Source: Acanthopleura granulata
Lineage: Eukaryota > Mollusca > Polyplacophora > Chitonida > Chitonidae
DNA: 64,000 nucleotides
Reading direction: 5' to 3'
NCBI GenBank assembly: GCA_016165875.1
Contig: JABBOT010000004.1
Coordinates: 2,480,001-2,544,000 of the forward strand
Part shown: one piece after another, positions 26,801 to 41,800 of the stretch
Layout of the letters: each line of letters opens with the position of its first letter
Position numbering within the stretch: the stretch's first letter is position 1
Notes under the pieces: generated by a model
Databases searched by the model: none
Told to the model about the DNA's origin: nothing
The model's input: the letters and a program-made list of their open reading frames with translations, nothing else
Program-made: the position numbers and the translations under genes

Positions 26801-29800
26801 GCACAATGATTCAGGAGCCTCTCACCAATACAGCCAGGTCCTGCTCCAAGTGGCTTCCTTTCTCATCACACATGGGACAGTCTGCCAGCAACCTGCTGGT
26901 GGCAGTAGGTTTTCCAGGGCTCTGCATGGTTTTCTACCATCTTAATGCTGGCCACCGTTGCGATTAAGCAAAATATTCTTGGGGTACGGTGTAAAACACC
27001 AATCAAGGTTAAAGATTTACAGTATGTATAATTCATAACATTTCCTTTTCAGCATACACTACTTACCTAAATGATCGTTGCCTTTTTTTATTTTTACGGT
27101 TTTCTCTAGAGATGCTGGAAGAGCATTGGGTGAGCTTGACCAGGCACGAATGAGACTGGGAGAAGCCAGCGGGGACATCCTGGGGGACAGAGTGCACGGT
27201 GTGGAGGGTGTGCTAATCGCTTTAAGGTCACTTGAGGTTATAGGTTCTGAAGAAGAGGACATGGAACTGTCCATGCTCTCTGTCTTCTTGTGCATGAAAT
27301 GAGAGGCGAGGCTCACCTAATGAAACAGAAAAACAAGTTACATTATGACAGAGAGACCTTATCAACAAATAAACATATTTTATTTCATTGTCGTTTTAAA
27401 CTGCATGCATTATGGTAACATTTATATGACTTAAGTTTTGATTAAGGAAGGAAACTTAACAAGACAGATTAACAGCTGAACAATAGATGTGGAAGTTGTT
27501 TTAGATGTTTACCACAAATATATATCATTTTAACTACATATTGACAGTGGACATAATTTCACAGCCTAAATGTTAGACATGGCTGTGTATCAGTTTGGAC
27601 ATGGTTTCTTTCTAATTTATAGGACTGTGTCATATTATGAATGGAGGAAAACAGCTTGCCTGGTGATGCACACCACTGCCCTCTGGCAAGTTTCTGAAGT
27701 ACTTTCTGACATGTGGTGTACAGATATGCACAAAAACAATGGTAGCAGAAAACTTCCGTAAACTCAAACAAGAGCTTCATTTACTGCATATTGTCAGACA
27801 TTGTCTTAGCTTGTGGCACTGTTCCTGAGTTCATATTTGAAATCGATTGCTAGTTTTTAATTTTGTTATGCAAGTGTACGATACCGCTAAATATTAAAAT
27901 AAAAAAATATATTTCACAGTTTTAGCGCACCAAAAAGTTAAGACTAACTCTGGCTTGAGTCTACGACAGCTTCGTGATCCTTGGGCCCCCATAAACAGAG
28001 TGAGATGGGAAATGAATGTACAAATTAACTGTCCACAGACAGACTTGAACCCCTATCACATTTGTCACAGGGGTTTGTATGAAGATTATCCAGTTCTAGT
28101 AGGAGCCTCCTGGGGCTGTGTTTTGGGGGTACTAATCCTGACCTGAATCTCCTCCTCAGTCCTCATGGCTGTGAAGTCTGCCTCCTTCTCCTGGAGTGGT
28201 GGGGGAGAGGACAGGGGAGCTTGGGGAGGCCTCTCCTGTTATAAACACAAAGAAGCCACTTGCAACATACATAACAGAGCTTTACACAAACATTAAATGG
28301 CTTGGTTTGGACGGGGGAATGATGATAAAATGGAAAGTGAAAGTGATGCTGTCGTAGTTCTTTGGCATTTCATGACTGATAAGTGACTGAGAAACTGTAT
28401 ATCTGAGGTATAATGTAGCCTATAACTTCCTAAAATTTACATTTTGGATTGGCAAACAAACGGCACCATCTTCTTAGTTATGGACCGTTCTGGTTTTTGA
28501 ATAATATTTGAACTACAAAATTATGGTAAAGAAGGGATATTTGTCCCTTCTTACACTCTCACTGCAGAAGTCTTTAGATATACTCTTTCTGAGATCCAAC
28601 TTGGTGCTGGTGCCTTTAAACGCATCAAAATATTTCAGGAATTCTTTTTTATATCTTAGAAAACTGCAAAATACATTAACTGTTATTTTAACTAATATAC
28701 AGGTACATGTATATTAGTTTCCTTGCTGCAGCCTCAAATATCCACCTTGCCTCTAATCCTATGAATTATTTATTTACTAAACAGTGTACTGTAATGCATT
28801 ATTCTTTTGACAAATCAATCATTAACATTCACGAACATTTAGCTAAATATTCAGTTTGCAAAGGCTTTTTAGTTTACAGACCTTCATTTAATGCTTTTGG
28901 TTCACAATTAAATTTAGCTGCGTAATATATTAAACATGTCAGAGCTGCCTAATTTCAAGAAGCAAGTATATGAGATATTCCATTTGTGGGAAAAAGTTAT
29001 CTCTAATATTCCAAAATTCACAATCAAAGACAACATCACAAGCAAAAACAACTGTCAGTGTTTAAATTATAATTCTAACTTCTGACAGTAAATTAATATT
29101 CCTAACATAACATCATCTTGACAGTTTCAACCCCATCATATTCACTTTGTGATTTTCCTTAATGCTTTTGGGAAGATACTATATAAACAAGAGGCCCCAT
29201 CTAGCCCTTGTGCTATCAAGCACAGAAGTACTTGCTCATGTACCATAACTGTTGACTCTGAAGTGTTTGAATTAAGCCCCAGTCTCTTCCCCTAATTATC
29301 ATACAGACGCTCTTACTACCAGACCACAGAGTCAAAAAAGCAGTTTTAATTAACAACACTGCAAAGTATCTGACAAAGTATCTGTCAGTCATGTTTAATT
29401 TTCTCTGGTGTTTGCACCACATTTTTCAGCCTCTGCCTACCCAGTTAAAGGAAATCAACAGCTCCACTATATGAAACTCTTCATGATCTGTCTTCTTACT
29501 GCCATAAAACTGGAGACCAGACAGTAACTAGGACTGAACTCATGGACCTAGTGGTGAAATGCTGCACTACATGGGAGGCGTACTATGTAGTCTGTAACAT
29601 ACCAATACCTGTGCTTGATAGGGCCTATAGTTCACGCAGTTTTGTAACTGGAAACAGATTTCTTTTCATGCATCAAAATATCCATTAACAAACAGGACCA
29701 ACTCCAGCTGCCAGTCATATAATGCAAGCATACACGAACATACAGATCGTTTGATGTAAGTAATAAACATTTCCTGTTCCCATGCAGCAACATATCAAAA

Positions 29801-32800
29801 GTGGACGAGGTTTAATGAAGGAATAAAACCCTGTTCCTTACCAAGCTTTAAAGAAAACCTTACCAGCCTAAACCTGCAGCTAACCCAATGAGCGCTGCAC
29901 ATCAGTGACTACAAACAAGAGACCTGGAAGACACTAGGTGTGTGCTAAGACACTGTACACATATACTCTGAGGACTGCCCCATACAGGGTTATAAGTGTG
30001 AACACATTGATGATTATATACAGCTACAGATTAACAACAATTACTACAACATTAACATATTACCTGCATGTAAACACCATGAATTAAAAATTCAATAATA
30101 AATAATATAATAAATCAAAGATCATATTACAATAAGTATACAATGTGATAATATCACAGCATTATTCAAAAAAGGAATGTTATATTTCACAAATGACCTA
30201 AGTGCAACCTACCTGCCACTGGTAACAATACTGAACCCTAATTTCACAAAGTTTTCAGATGTTGATCTTTCCAAAAGCATTCCTGAATATTAGATATTGA
30301 CATAAACTTTTGGATTTCTGTTAAGGGTTAAAGGTTTAAGGGCAATCTGGCACCCTAAAGTATGCAACAATGAAACTATTTCTTCACAGTTAAGTTACAA
30401 CTTGAATGATAATATTAAAAAAAAAGTGTAAAGCAATGATCAGGTCATATAAGCATGTCGAGATATCTATTCTCACACATACTGTTTCTGTACTCTTGGA
30501 TAACACAGATTTAAGACACTAATGTATCAATGCAGTACACTGAATTATTGTTTTATTTCATTTATGTTCCATGCAAACAGACCAAAAATCCTTGAAACTT
30601 ACATAATATTTTGAAAAATATTCAGCACAAAATGGGGGAGGTGACTTGGAGAAATTATTCATGTATAACTCATGTACATCTTCCAACAGTCTTATTAGAA
30701 TAAGATCTTGCTATCAGTTCGAGCCTTGCCCTTGCTAGCTTCCTCCCCAGCTGTACTTGGGAAGGTATGTTGGCAAACTGCGCATGGTCGTGGGTTTCCC
30801 ACAGACTCTGTGTCCTGTCATCAGAATGCTGGCTGGTGTGTACATTTAATATTCTTGAGTACAACTTAAAACATAAATAAATCAAAGTGAGATAAACCTT
30901 AAGAATTCATGTCAATCATGTTAGTGGGGTTTTGGAAATAGCTTCAGATGAGTGTAACATTTACCTGTCCTTTCGAGTGCAAATCCAAAATAAATTTAGG
31001 TTTTGGTGGCACGGGAGGTGGGATATTCTCATGGCCATGTGACATTTTGTCCACTGGTACTGATGATTGTTTGGTCTTGGTGCAAGACTCAGCTTCCAAG
31101 CTTTTCCCATGGCTGGGAGATTGTTTTGCTGTGGCCTGCACTGTTCTTAGCAGTGAATAGGGTTTAGGGGCAGTGACTGGTTTGGCCAGAATGACAGGGG
31201 TTCGTAACTCAGATTCGACTCGCTCATCAGGTGAAGAGTGGCCAGAATGCTGTTGACGAAAAATGCATATTTCCAGGTAAACTGCACCGTAATATAGCAT
31301 TCAAGTGGCTTTCCTCATGAAACATGGTTGTTGTTTGCACAAGGAAACAAAAGGCAAAGTCAGATATATAATATTTCGCATCCTCATAGAATGCAAAAGC
31401 TCTGGAAGACTAAAAATTAAAGAGACTAAAAATGTTCAATTTTTCAAGACAAACAGTTTTCATTCCTATTTCATATTAATTAACTTAGTAGTACATTATT
31501 ATGAACTTTTAGGCTCATATGGGCTTTTAGGAAAAAGTCTGTTGCTTGGTTTACTTATCTTTAAACATGAACCTGTTACCATGATAACAAACTATCTTTC
31601 AGTCAACTCTAAACACTAACAAACCATTCATGTTCAAAATATGTTAATTGAAATTTGTTATTGTACAATTTCATGACATAAAATGCATCAGATTAAATGT
31701 AATTATACATTGCCTCCACCTTATAATGAGTGCAACACCAGTGTGCATGTATTACTAGGGGGTATAGAAGAGAGGTACTGAAGAGGGTATAAAAAAGGGG
31801 CATTGATGGGGGTATTATCAAACCAGTTATGCAAATCTATTGAGCCTGGTTACATTGGGGTTTAAGAACATTGTGCTGATGAGGAAATTAACAACATTGC
31901 ATGCACACTGACCTACATGGACAACTGAACTGTCGTACACAATTTACCTCAATATAACAAGTACAATATACATAATTTTACAGAAGATCAATAAATATTC
32001 AGGGCTTAGAGCTGCATTAATCCACAATATCACTGAGCTCTTGAGATGATTATGCATATTCAGTTAATTTTAAAGCTACACTAGGGAAAAACATTGAAGA
32101 ATAATTATTTTTCATTTTCCTTAATGAATTTGTTTACAATTTCATGACCTTGTTTTGCAAAAAACTATCATTCAGAGTTGGAACTTTTCATGTCTAAGAA
32201 GCTCTGATGTTGATCACACACATTAAAATCAAAATAAAATCCATAATAATATCCAAAAATAAATCGTACACTTTGTCACTTATACTGCCTCACAATTCTG
32301 AGAGCTGTCCATTCATTAACATATAAAAGAACTACTGAATCATGGTAAATAATTCAAATAATCAGAATTAAAGTATGAGCTCAAATCTTCCTGAAATTAC
32401 AATAGCCTTGTCATGAATCATAAAATTTATAGCTTCATGATTGGTGTAGTGGAGTTTGGCCATGCCATTACATTATCTAAATACTACCAGACCAAGCTGA
32501 GGGTATACTACAAACTGTGCCTTGTACTCCTGTCAGTAGGTTCAACATGGGAGTGCAGCAAACAAGTGAGGATCTCCCAAGGCCAGAAGGGGAATACATG
32601 AACCGATCAAAAGCATGATGGGGGAAAACTTATAATGCTGACAAATGCTATAAAAAGTGTAAAAAAAAGCTCCAAAATAACTGTCAGTTTAAAGACCACA
32701 GAAACCAACACTGAAAAAATCTTTATCGTTTTTCAGTATCTTTTTGAATGATTAATTAACTTTAACATTTGAATTCTATGGGGTTTTTCACCAAGGTAAT

Positions 32801-35800
32801 TGACAGTGATATTACAAAGCTGTATTCCCAAGTTCTTGACACACTTGACCATGGTCTTTCCATTATTTTGGAGGTATTCTTCTGCTTCACTTGTTAAATG
32901 AGATATCATAAATAGTAATTAATATTTATATTGTCATGAAATCCATTCCACAAGAGTAATGGTTAAGATACAGCAGATGTGAAAGGGTTAAAGTGTAAAG
33001 ATGTTGATTTTGGTAATTTGCAATGTTTTCCATTGGTCAGTTTTGAATCAACATTGCTGTATCAGTGACATAGGGGACGGTCTTGGGCGTGGTTTTGGGG
33101 CCATCAATGTAGAGACGAGCAGGCTACATGGAGAAAGAAACTAAATGCCTGCACTATAAAGCACTCAGGCACACACACAAACCGTCACTTAACGCACTCC
33201 AGCACACACATAAACCAACACTATATGCACTTCGGCACACACATAAAACACTCTGGTATTGTCTATTAGAAACACTGAAAGTTCGCCTAACATTAAAGTG
33301 ACTTGATTGATATGAAGTAAAAATCATGGACTGAGGAAACTGACTGGAATCAACAGGTCTGTTCAGTACTGAGTTTCTCAGAGCAGTGTTGGCTGAAGGT
33401 CAAGCAGGAATATATAAACTAATAGGCATGGGATTCATGTAAGGTGAAACCACACCCAAAACCATGCCATACATCACTGATACACTGATGTTCATCCCAA
33501 ACTGACCATTGAAAAACATTGCAAATTACCAAAATCAACACCTTTACACTTTAACCCTTTCATACCCATGTATCTTAACCGTTACACTCTAGAAACAGAT
33601 TTCTATACATATATCTATTCGACAGATACACGACATGTATAAATGCAAGATAAATACACCCCTCTGTCATCACAGAGTGTTGTTGTTGGGGGACAAATCT
33701 GCCTACTGTGTTATAAGTGAAGCAAGTTATATGAAGTTCTTCAACCAATGGTAGCCTGTGATATTATAATATAGGAATGAACACATTGTGATGCTGGATG
33801 TTAATTGTAAACCAAATCAGCTTAATGTCATGGTTATCTTTGAATAATAGCTTGATAACTAAACCTCTGAGTTCAAAGAAGATTAAAAAATCTGAAGATT
33901 TTGAAGCTTCTGGAAGCATGTAGAGATATGTGCAATAAAACTTGCTAAAAATTGTCACAAACATTTCCAGCCATTTTATGGTGAAGTGCATTGTAATGAA
34001 GCATGTTATAAATGTAGGGAGAAATAAAGGGAGAAATGTATGTTAACCTGACTACATGTACAAGTATGATGTGCATTCAAATACATATGCATATAATAAA
34101 GTACAGATATTACACTATCTTTACTTAGTTCTACCATACATGTACATGTACTTCAGTCTTGACTGAAATTTGTTGGTATACAGTGTATCTAACATTTGCA
34201 AAGCAGATTTAATAACAATTCTTCATAATCCTTTGTTTCCTAATGCTGAACTCACCATGTCTGAAAGGAACAAAATGATATCTCTACTTAAACACAGAAC
34301 AACATGAAAATAAAATACACATAACATATCTCACTAACAAAAAAACAATTGTTCAGACTGAGTTGATTACGTCAACTATCCATATGTTGCTTCCCAAGCT
34401 ATTGTAGCTTTAATAGTTTGTCTTATCATCTTATTTTTATATTTCCACTTTTGACTTTCCCAAATCAAAGGTTTCAAGAACATATTGCTTTATGTTTAGA
34501 ATATTTGCATCATTTATGACTCTGCACAGATCAATTGTCAGAAGACGAAAGGCTTGCCAACAACAGATAGGACTTTAACCTACTGAGAACTACATTATAC
34601 ACTATGACGTCCCATTTTGTTCCTCAACACTTTTCATGGCCTAATTACCATACTTACAGAGCATCAATATTTTCTGTCTTGTTATTTGACACGGTTAGTT
34701 ATACGAACAAAATGCTTGCAAGTTTATAATCTCACATTTCTGAAGTCTTGTCTATGTTTCTTTATTTGCCATTCATTTCTTTTTTTTTTTTTTTTATTGG
34801 TGTTTGATGCCATAATCTTAATTCTGCCAATTCTGAGAGTTTCAAGAAAGGTGTTCTCAGGTTTGTTTGGAAGGTGCATAAAAAATGGTATCATATCAAA
34901 AGAACTGTCTACAAAAGAAAGCTTGAGCATCAACTGTAATATATTTATGGCCTTTATTTACTTCTAAAATGCATTTCCCAGGCTAAGTTTCAGCACAGAT
35001 ATGGCTCTGTTCTGATGATATAGTATATTTATTTATATGATTGGTGTTTTACACTGCATTCAAGAATATTTCCTTCATATGACAGAAGCCCGTATTATAG
35101 TGGGAGGAAACCAGGCAGACCCCAAAGGAAATCCATGACCAGCTGCAGGTAGCTGGCGGATGTTCCTTCTGAATGCCTTGCATGAATGGAGAGAAAGCCA
35201 ACATAAGATGGACTCGAACTCACAACAACTGGATTGGTGAGAGGCTCTAGGTCATTACACTACACTACTGCACTAGCCCCTTAGCTGTGTGATGTGGTAT
35301 TATGTTCCTTTACATGTAGAAGCACTTCAGGCTACTTTATAAGCAAGGGTAAAATTAGAGACAGGTATCCTGGTCTTCACAGTTGCAACAGAAGTCGCTG
35401 TGCTGTGTGTGTGAATATGTACAATTTTGAAGCTGCTCAGGACAAGATCACCTGGATATAGCACTGCTGGCATCATGATGTCAGGAGACGATGACTCTCG
35501 TGTGATGTCAAGAACATAAAGACAGAAACAGAGATAATGAGATCTGAGATAACGATGGAAAGTAATAAGCTACATGTATCGAGTTATTCACAGCCCATCA
35601 CGCATCACATCAGAGTACAAGTAACATGATATAATATTTATGTCTGTTTGATTATGCAACCTGGAAGAGCTCAGTTACTATGATCACTGAAGCTTTCCAA
35701 GTTTTTTTCCTTCAGAGAAAGATGAATAAACAGCTGATTTATTGACTGTTGTCAATAAATCAATGGTGGTCAGTTTTATGGGTTGTGGAAACCGGAATGC

Positions 35801-38800
35801 CCAGAGAAAACCACCGATATTTGGCAACTTTTCACAATGTGATGCTGAAACATTAGGCTGCAAAACAGCATTAGGAGTGCTGATGAAAACCTAATGTCAC
35901 CACAGCCTAATGAACAACAAAAGCATGGGAATGCAAGCCTGCAAAACGGTACGTGACATCCCTTAGGATGAAATGGTATGACAATGTTGTCCTTGTCATA
36001 CATACTGGCCAAAGCTAGGTCTCTTCAGTCATACCACTTTCATCAAAGGCAAAAATATTTGAAAAAATGTCAGGCAACTATTTGCAGGCTTGTAAATGTG
36101 GAATAAGCAGGCCTGAACCCACACCTTTTGCCTTAGCAACTGACAGAAACCCTCTTTACGCTGGTACAAGCAAACTAGTTCTGAACCAAGGAAGAACAAG
36201 CCCAAATAATTGTTGGATTTCTAGGGAACTGCTTGGGCCGCACATTGAACAGGACAGTTAGTAATGGATTATAAGACTATCTATGTTAATGTGACCTGAA
36301 TGAATGAGGTTAACAGTCACACAGGGGAAAAAGCTCAAACATATGCACAAGTACACAGCAAACCATGATAAAAACTGGGCAATGAAAGATACCTCGTCTC
36401 CTTCTTCTCCCATTCGATAGTTCTCTGTCACTTCTGACGGTTCCAGCATCGGGGACATCCTTGCGGGTGGTGAGGGTGGAGGCTGTGCATTAACATCATC
36501 ATCCCAAACCGGCTCAATATGTGTGAATTCCTCCACCTCACCACTTACAGCCACAGAACTGTCCTCCATGGAAGCCTGGTCCCCAGAGTAAACCACTGCA
36601 GTCCCTGAAACAGCACCAGCTTCCCCAGGGGCATGCAGCAATGTTTGAGAAGTGAAAGAATGCCTCTTTGTGGATTCGGACAAGTCTTCTCGAGACAAGT
36701 TCTCCTCGAAGGCCCTCTCCAAGTCCAGCTCAGCTATCATATTCGTCTCTGGCTCGGAGTCGGAACTCAGTATCAAAGGTGAGTAAACTTTGGGGAGATC
36801 CGGGTGAGCCAAGGACAAAACCGGCCCGGGGATTTGCCTGTCGCTTGCATCTTCGGCCTGATTGGCCTCTGTGTCCACGCTCAAGACAGGAGCACCCTCA
36901 ACACTCGTGCTTAAGGCAGGCCTCTGAACAGACAAAACAGATCCATGGGGGTCACAAAACACAGCATTCAGCAATATGCAATCAACATGCTTGGTTTATT
37001 TCCTCTCTTAACAAGAATCAAAATCTCTGGTATAATGACTCCCATTTCCACCAGGCTGCTGTAGTAGATTAATAGTAAGTTAGTTTTAAAACACAATTCT
37101 TAAAAAAAAAACATACAGAATACAAATGAGTGTCATGTGTCAAGAAAAAAAGCAAACTGTTAAGCGAAGGTTCTTGGCCCATTTGTTGCACATGACAGAC
37201 TTGTGTTCTCACCTCTGAACTTTCATGCAAGCTCTCCGGGATAGGTAATGGTTTGGCAACTCCAATTCGTACCAGTCCCTTTGGAGCTCCTTTAAGAGCT
37301 TGTACAGCCTGGTCTAAAGTAGCATTCTCCAGATTGACTTCTCCAACAAAGACCAGTCGATCTCCCGGTACCAGCCGGCCATCTTGTTGTGCAACTCCCC
37401 CTGGCACCAGACTTCGAATAACTATCACTGTATCTGATGGATTCATGGGGTCCTGAAACAGAAATAACTAGCTTTTAATACACAAGTGCCAACTGTCATC
37501 ACAGAACATCACACAGCCCATGCTGCAATTACTACATACAAATTCTAGTGATCCTGAAAGAATTACAACAATTCTCAAATAACTATCACTGTAAATTGTC
37601 CTTGGAGTTCACAGGATTAGACCGTGACATCTCAATAATTTTTACTGCATCTGAACAGTTTGTAGGGCCAGGTCTCCAAAATACAGGTATCTCAGTATCC
37701 AAAGGTTCAAAGGACCACGCCTCTCAAATAACTAACATTGTATCTGAGAGTTCATAGGGCCAGGTCTCCCAAATACCATAAGTTATACCAGTGTGTTGCC
37801 CTGGTATACAGCCTAATATTTCATTGAGAAGATTAATACTTTCACACGCTCCAAGGGCGAGTGGAAGTATTAATCTTATCGACGAAATATCAGGCTTTTA
37901 CCCACTCAACACGCTGGTAAAATGAATTTATTACAATGATGAGCACTATGAACAACTTCTGTTGAATTAATGCCAGTACTTCGACCAAAACACACCGCAT
38001 TTTCACACATGCTTTGTCACTGACTGCGCAAGAAGATCACACAACAAGAGGATTACTGGCTCAGATCCTGGAACAGACTGCGCAGAGAGATATTTTTCTA
38101 CTTCTTATTGTTGTTAACTGCTGAATCATTAGAGTTCTTTGGAAAATAGAGGCAAGAAAAGTTAATGACTCATACATTGCTGACAAGCCTTGCAATCGGC
38201 CAGTGTGAGAATCCTTGACTCCATATGGATACAGAAAATATATCTAAGTCGCAAGACTGTATTGCTTGCTTGTTTTCTAAATAGCCTATTCCAGGCAGAC
38301 AGACCAATGAGAGGCCTGAAATTTTCTCTGAAATGTGCCAAATGTAAGTACCACTGTAACTTAAGGTTCAAAGGTTTAGGTCTCTCAAATAACTAACTGT
38401 ATCTGAGAGTTCACAGCATCAGAACTCCTGCCCATATTCTACTTGTACATACCTCAAAACATCCAGGTGGATGTACTGCCATCCACCTGCAAGCTTGCTC
38501 ATGATCCCAAGTTTTTGTCAAATTTATATATTCATTTGATTGGTGTTTTACGCCATACTCAAGAATATTTCACTTATACGACAGCGGCCAGTATTATGGT
38601 GGGAGAAAACTGGGCAGAGCCCAGGGGAAACCCACGACCATTCGTAGGTTGGTAGCAGACCTTCCTAGGTACAGCTGGAGAGGCAGTCATCAAGAGCTGG
38701 ACTTGAACTCACAGCGACCGCATTGGTGGGAAGCTTCTGGGTCATTGCGCTAACCGAGCCACAGAGACCCCTTTTTGTCAAATAAAGAGAACACATGTAC

Positions 38801-41800
38801 TGTGTGAAGGAAAACCCCCAAAATAGGTAAAATTAAATCCCTGATTAGCTGTAGAGTTGCTATAAACAAAACAATGCCTTACACACACCAAACCTTATCA
38901 GTTACAACATGTGGAAAAAATGTATCAAATCAGTGAATGGCACGACCTGGATTATTCTAGTTAGAATCGGCATGAGGTCTGGTTGTACAGTCTTACCTGA
39001 TAGTCCAGAATGCTAAATCCAAGTCCCTTGTCACCTTTGGTGAGTTCTATGATCACTGGCTCACTACTCCACATGGCTAAGCCTGTCAGTGGCTCCAGTG
39101 AACGAGACTTCATTTTGTTGAGAGAATTCTGAACAGCAGTATGGTCAGGTGAGGAGAGGGTCATCTCTGATTTGGACTTGACTAGTCGGTCATACATAGG
39201 TGCTGAACTGGCCTGCACTCCAGTGTAGAAAGATGAGGAGAAGAAATTATCATCTTTGTTTTGTGCATAGGTTTCTGGAGCAGGTCTGTGTCTTCTCGCA
39301 CAGACAATCCGAACATGCCGTGGCAACTCCTTGAGAATGCTGACCACTTCTACGTGATTCAAACCAAGTAGGCGTTTACCGTTAACCTGGTGGGTAGAAA
39401 AAGCGCAATACAATAAATATATTTTATCTTTTTTTTTTTCACAAACATTTACACCAACTGGACACATCATTAATGAACACAGTTTTTTCTAATGTTCATT
39501 TATATAGCAACAAGAACAATATAGCTACACATATTGTTCAGTTAGCTGAACCTGCAGTCAATCACCCCTTGATTAATGACGATGCAGGATCGAATCTAGA
39601 TCTTGCTGCTTTGTCTGCAGTTTTAAGTCATTAGATTTGTTGTGTAAGTGAAATATTCTTGAGTAAGGAGTAAAACACCAATCATATAAATAAATTAATC
39701 ATTAGACGTGTCAAGGAAATGTACTTGGTGAAGGGTAGTGGTTTCCTTCAGGCACTTTCAATTTACTCCAAGCACTTTGGCTTCCTCTAAATCTAAACCT
39801 GAAAGCTGATGTATAAGTGAATCAAAAGAGCAATGATTTACTTGCATGTGCAATTATCGGATATATGTTTTAGGCCTCGTCAGGAATATTCTAGCTCATG
39901 ATGGAGGAAACCACCACGCTTCCCATGGCACCCTTCAAACATTCTGGTCAATTTTTTGAAAGACAATCCATGACAGGCTCAAGTGGATTACAGCATATAC
40001 AGACATAGACAGAGATAGGAAGCAACATAACGAAAGCCAAGCCTCAAGTACATATCAAGTTGATAATTTCAAAACCCATTTCCAAAACAGCCTAAAAGAA
40101 TACATAATTACACATAAGAATGTATTCTGGGCAAATTGTGATTATAAAACAGCTTTCTTATGTCAATCTAACATTTCTTTTATTAGTGAGTTATTTAAAA
40201 GTTGGTGTTGGGAAAACCTGAGGAGTAAAATAATGAAACACTCAAGTCATCACCATGTAAAGTTTCACAGATCACATTATGTAGTGATGGCTTGAGTTTT
40301 TCATTGTTTTTATTGGAGAACCCATGTACAAGTATGTCTTAAGCAGTATATAACCTGAGTAGTGTTATTATAATTTATAAATTGCCCAGGATTATTAAAG
40401 TTGCAAAGTTTACCTGATTTCAATTCATTGTGGAAAGGTGTCTATTTGGAAGGCACAATTAGGATCATAATGGAAAAATGCAAGTTTCAGTCCAACAAAT
40501 GAGGCAAAATTTTACCGTATTTGCTATAAATTAAACCCCTGTGTTACATATGCCATAAGGTCCTGTACTAACATGTATGTGTAAATGCCACTCGCGTCTG
40601 AAATACATTGGAAATAAGACATCAAACTCAGTACACTTATTCCACCCCCAGACACCCTTCCAACCCCACACTCTCACACACACTAACACACACATACATG
40701 TATTTCACACATCAATTGACCAAGTAAAAATTAATGCCATTACCTCGAGCAGTTCATCACCGCTCTGAAGTCTGCCATTAAGGCCCACAGGTCCCTGGGG
40801 CAGGATGGAGCGGATGTAATGGTGGGGACGTACCTCCACCCCATTCTCCACATCCACTGTCCCCTCCAGGCTTATCCCCAGGCCACCGCCATCTTGGAAT
40901 TTGGACAACTGAGCCACCTAAGAAGCAAACCATGTATAAAGTAGATCTACATTTCACATGCAGTCAGACTCTTACCAATCTGAATATTTCTTTGATTGGT
41001 GTTTTACACCCTACTCAAGAATATTCCACTTATACGACGACAGCCAGCATTATGGTGGGAGAAAACCGGGCAGAGCCCGCGGGAAACCCACGACCATCTG
41101 CTGGCAGACCTTCTCACGTACGGCCAGAGAAGATGCCAGCAAGAGCTGGACTTGAACTCACAGCGACCGAATTGATGGGAGGCTTCGGGTCATCGCACTG
41201 CGATAGCGCGCTAACTGACTGAGCCACGGAGGCCCCTTCTGAATAGGTATAGATGTATGTCTATATACATACAGAAATATGCAGTTTTCGCGATGCGATG
41301 TTATGAAAACAATGTGATGTCCCCTTGTGATGTGACGTCTCCACTTTACAGCACGGTAGGTTCAATCTGCACAATTTAACATGGGCTTGTATACTCAATG
41401 CTGAACATTTAGCAAAAACGATGAAACAAACCTTCCAAAATGTGTTCTCTGAATGTGTGATACTGAATATCACTTTTGGCAACAGAAACTAATTCCGATG
41501 GTAGATTCTACTGAACACAGAAGCTGCCAGGTTAAAGGACAGGAAACAATACAGTAAAACGAAGACACTATTTCGCAAAGTGACATTGCTGTGTTGTCAT
41601 AACGACATAACTTGAAACCTGTGTATTAGAATGAAAAAGGTTACGTTTCTAGATGCAAAATTACCTATTAACCAACCATGTCGTCCACAGATTACATGTA
41701 TGCACAACCTAGATACCATCCTTATTATTTACGATGGAAGTATAAATGATGGAAGATCCCCTTGAACATTATTATTGTGTTTTATGTATTGAAAACCTGA

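Larger units (their letters stand above)
25094..28142 (-). other. introns around the PDZ6 exons
   Basis: 25094-25936 holds a decayed SINE tail near 25838-25905. 26139-27066 holds a minus-oriented SINE piece (26178-26333), a tRNA-like head (about 26560-26632) and a plus-oriented SINE (26811-27007). 27317-28142 shows nothing recognisable. Confidence 0.6.
31250..36392 (-). other. 5.1-kb intron in the PDZ5-PDZ6 linker
   Basis: Contains the long inverted-repeat element 32953-33592 with an internal 32-bp repeat, a reverse copy of the 80-bp dispersed repeat (33656-33735), a T run near 34779-34796 followed by a SINE tail scrap, and a nearly full SINE (35023-35280). No exon seen. Confidence 0.6.
36924..40743 (-). 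other. introns around PDZ5
   Basis: 36924-37212 is short and plain. 37453-38996 holds decayed fragments resembling the PDZ5 exon start, a foldback (37779-37921) and a full SINE (38521-38772). 39387-40743 holds a plus-oriented short SINE (39541-39696) and a CA-rich run (about 40640-40700). Confidence 0.6.

Noticed and set aside
34617..34967. 116-codon plus-strand frame
   Set aside because: Runs through a T homopolymer and a SINE scrap, giving a Phe-rich stretch; no coding signal.
36668..37072. 134-codon plus-strand frame
   Set aside because: Antisense to the well-supported linker exon 36393-36923; composition is a shadow of the sense codons.
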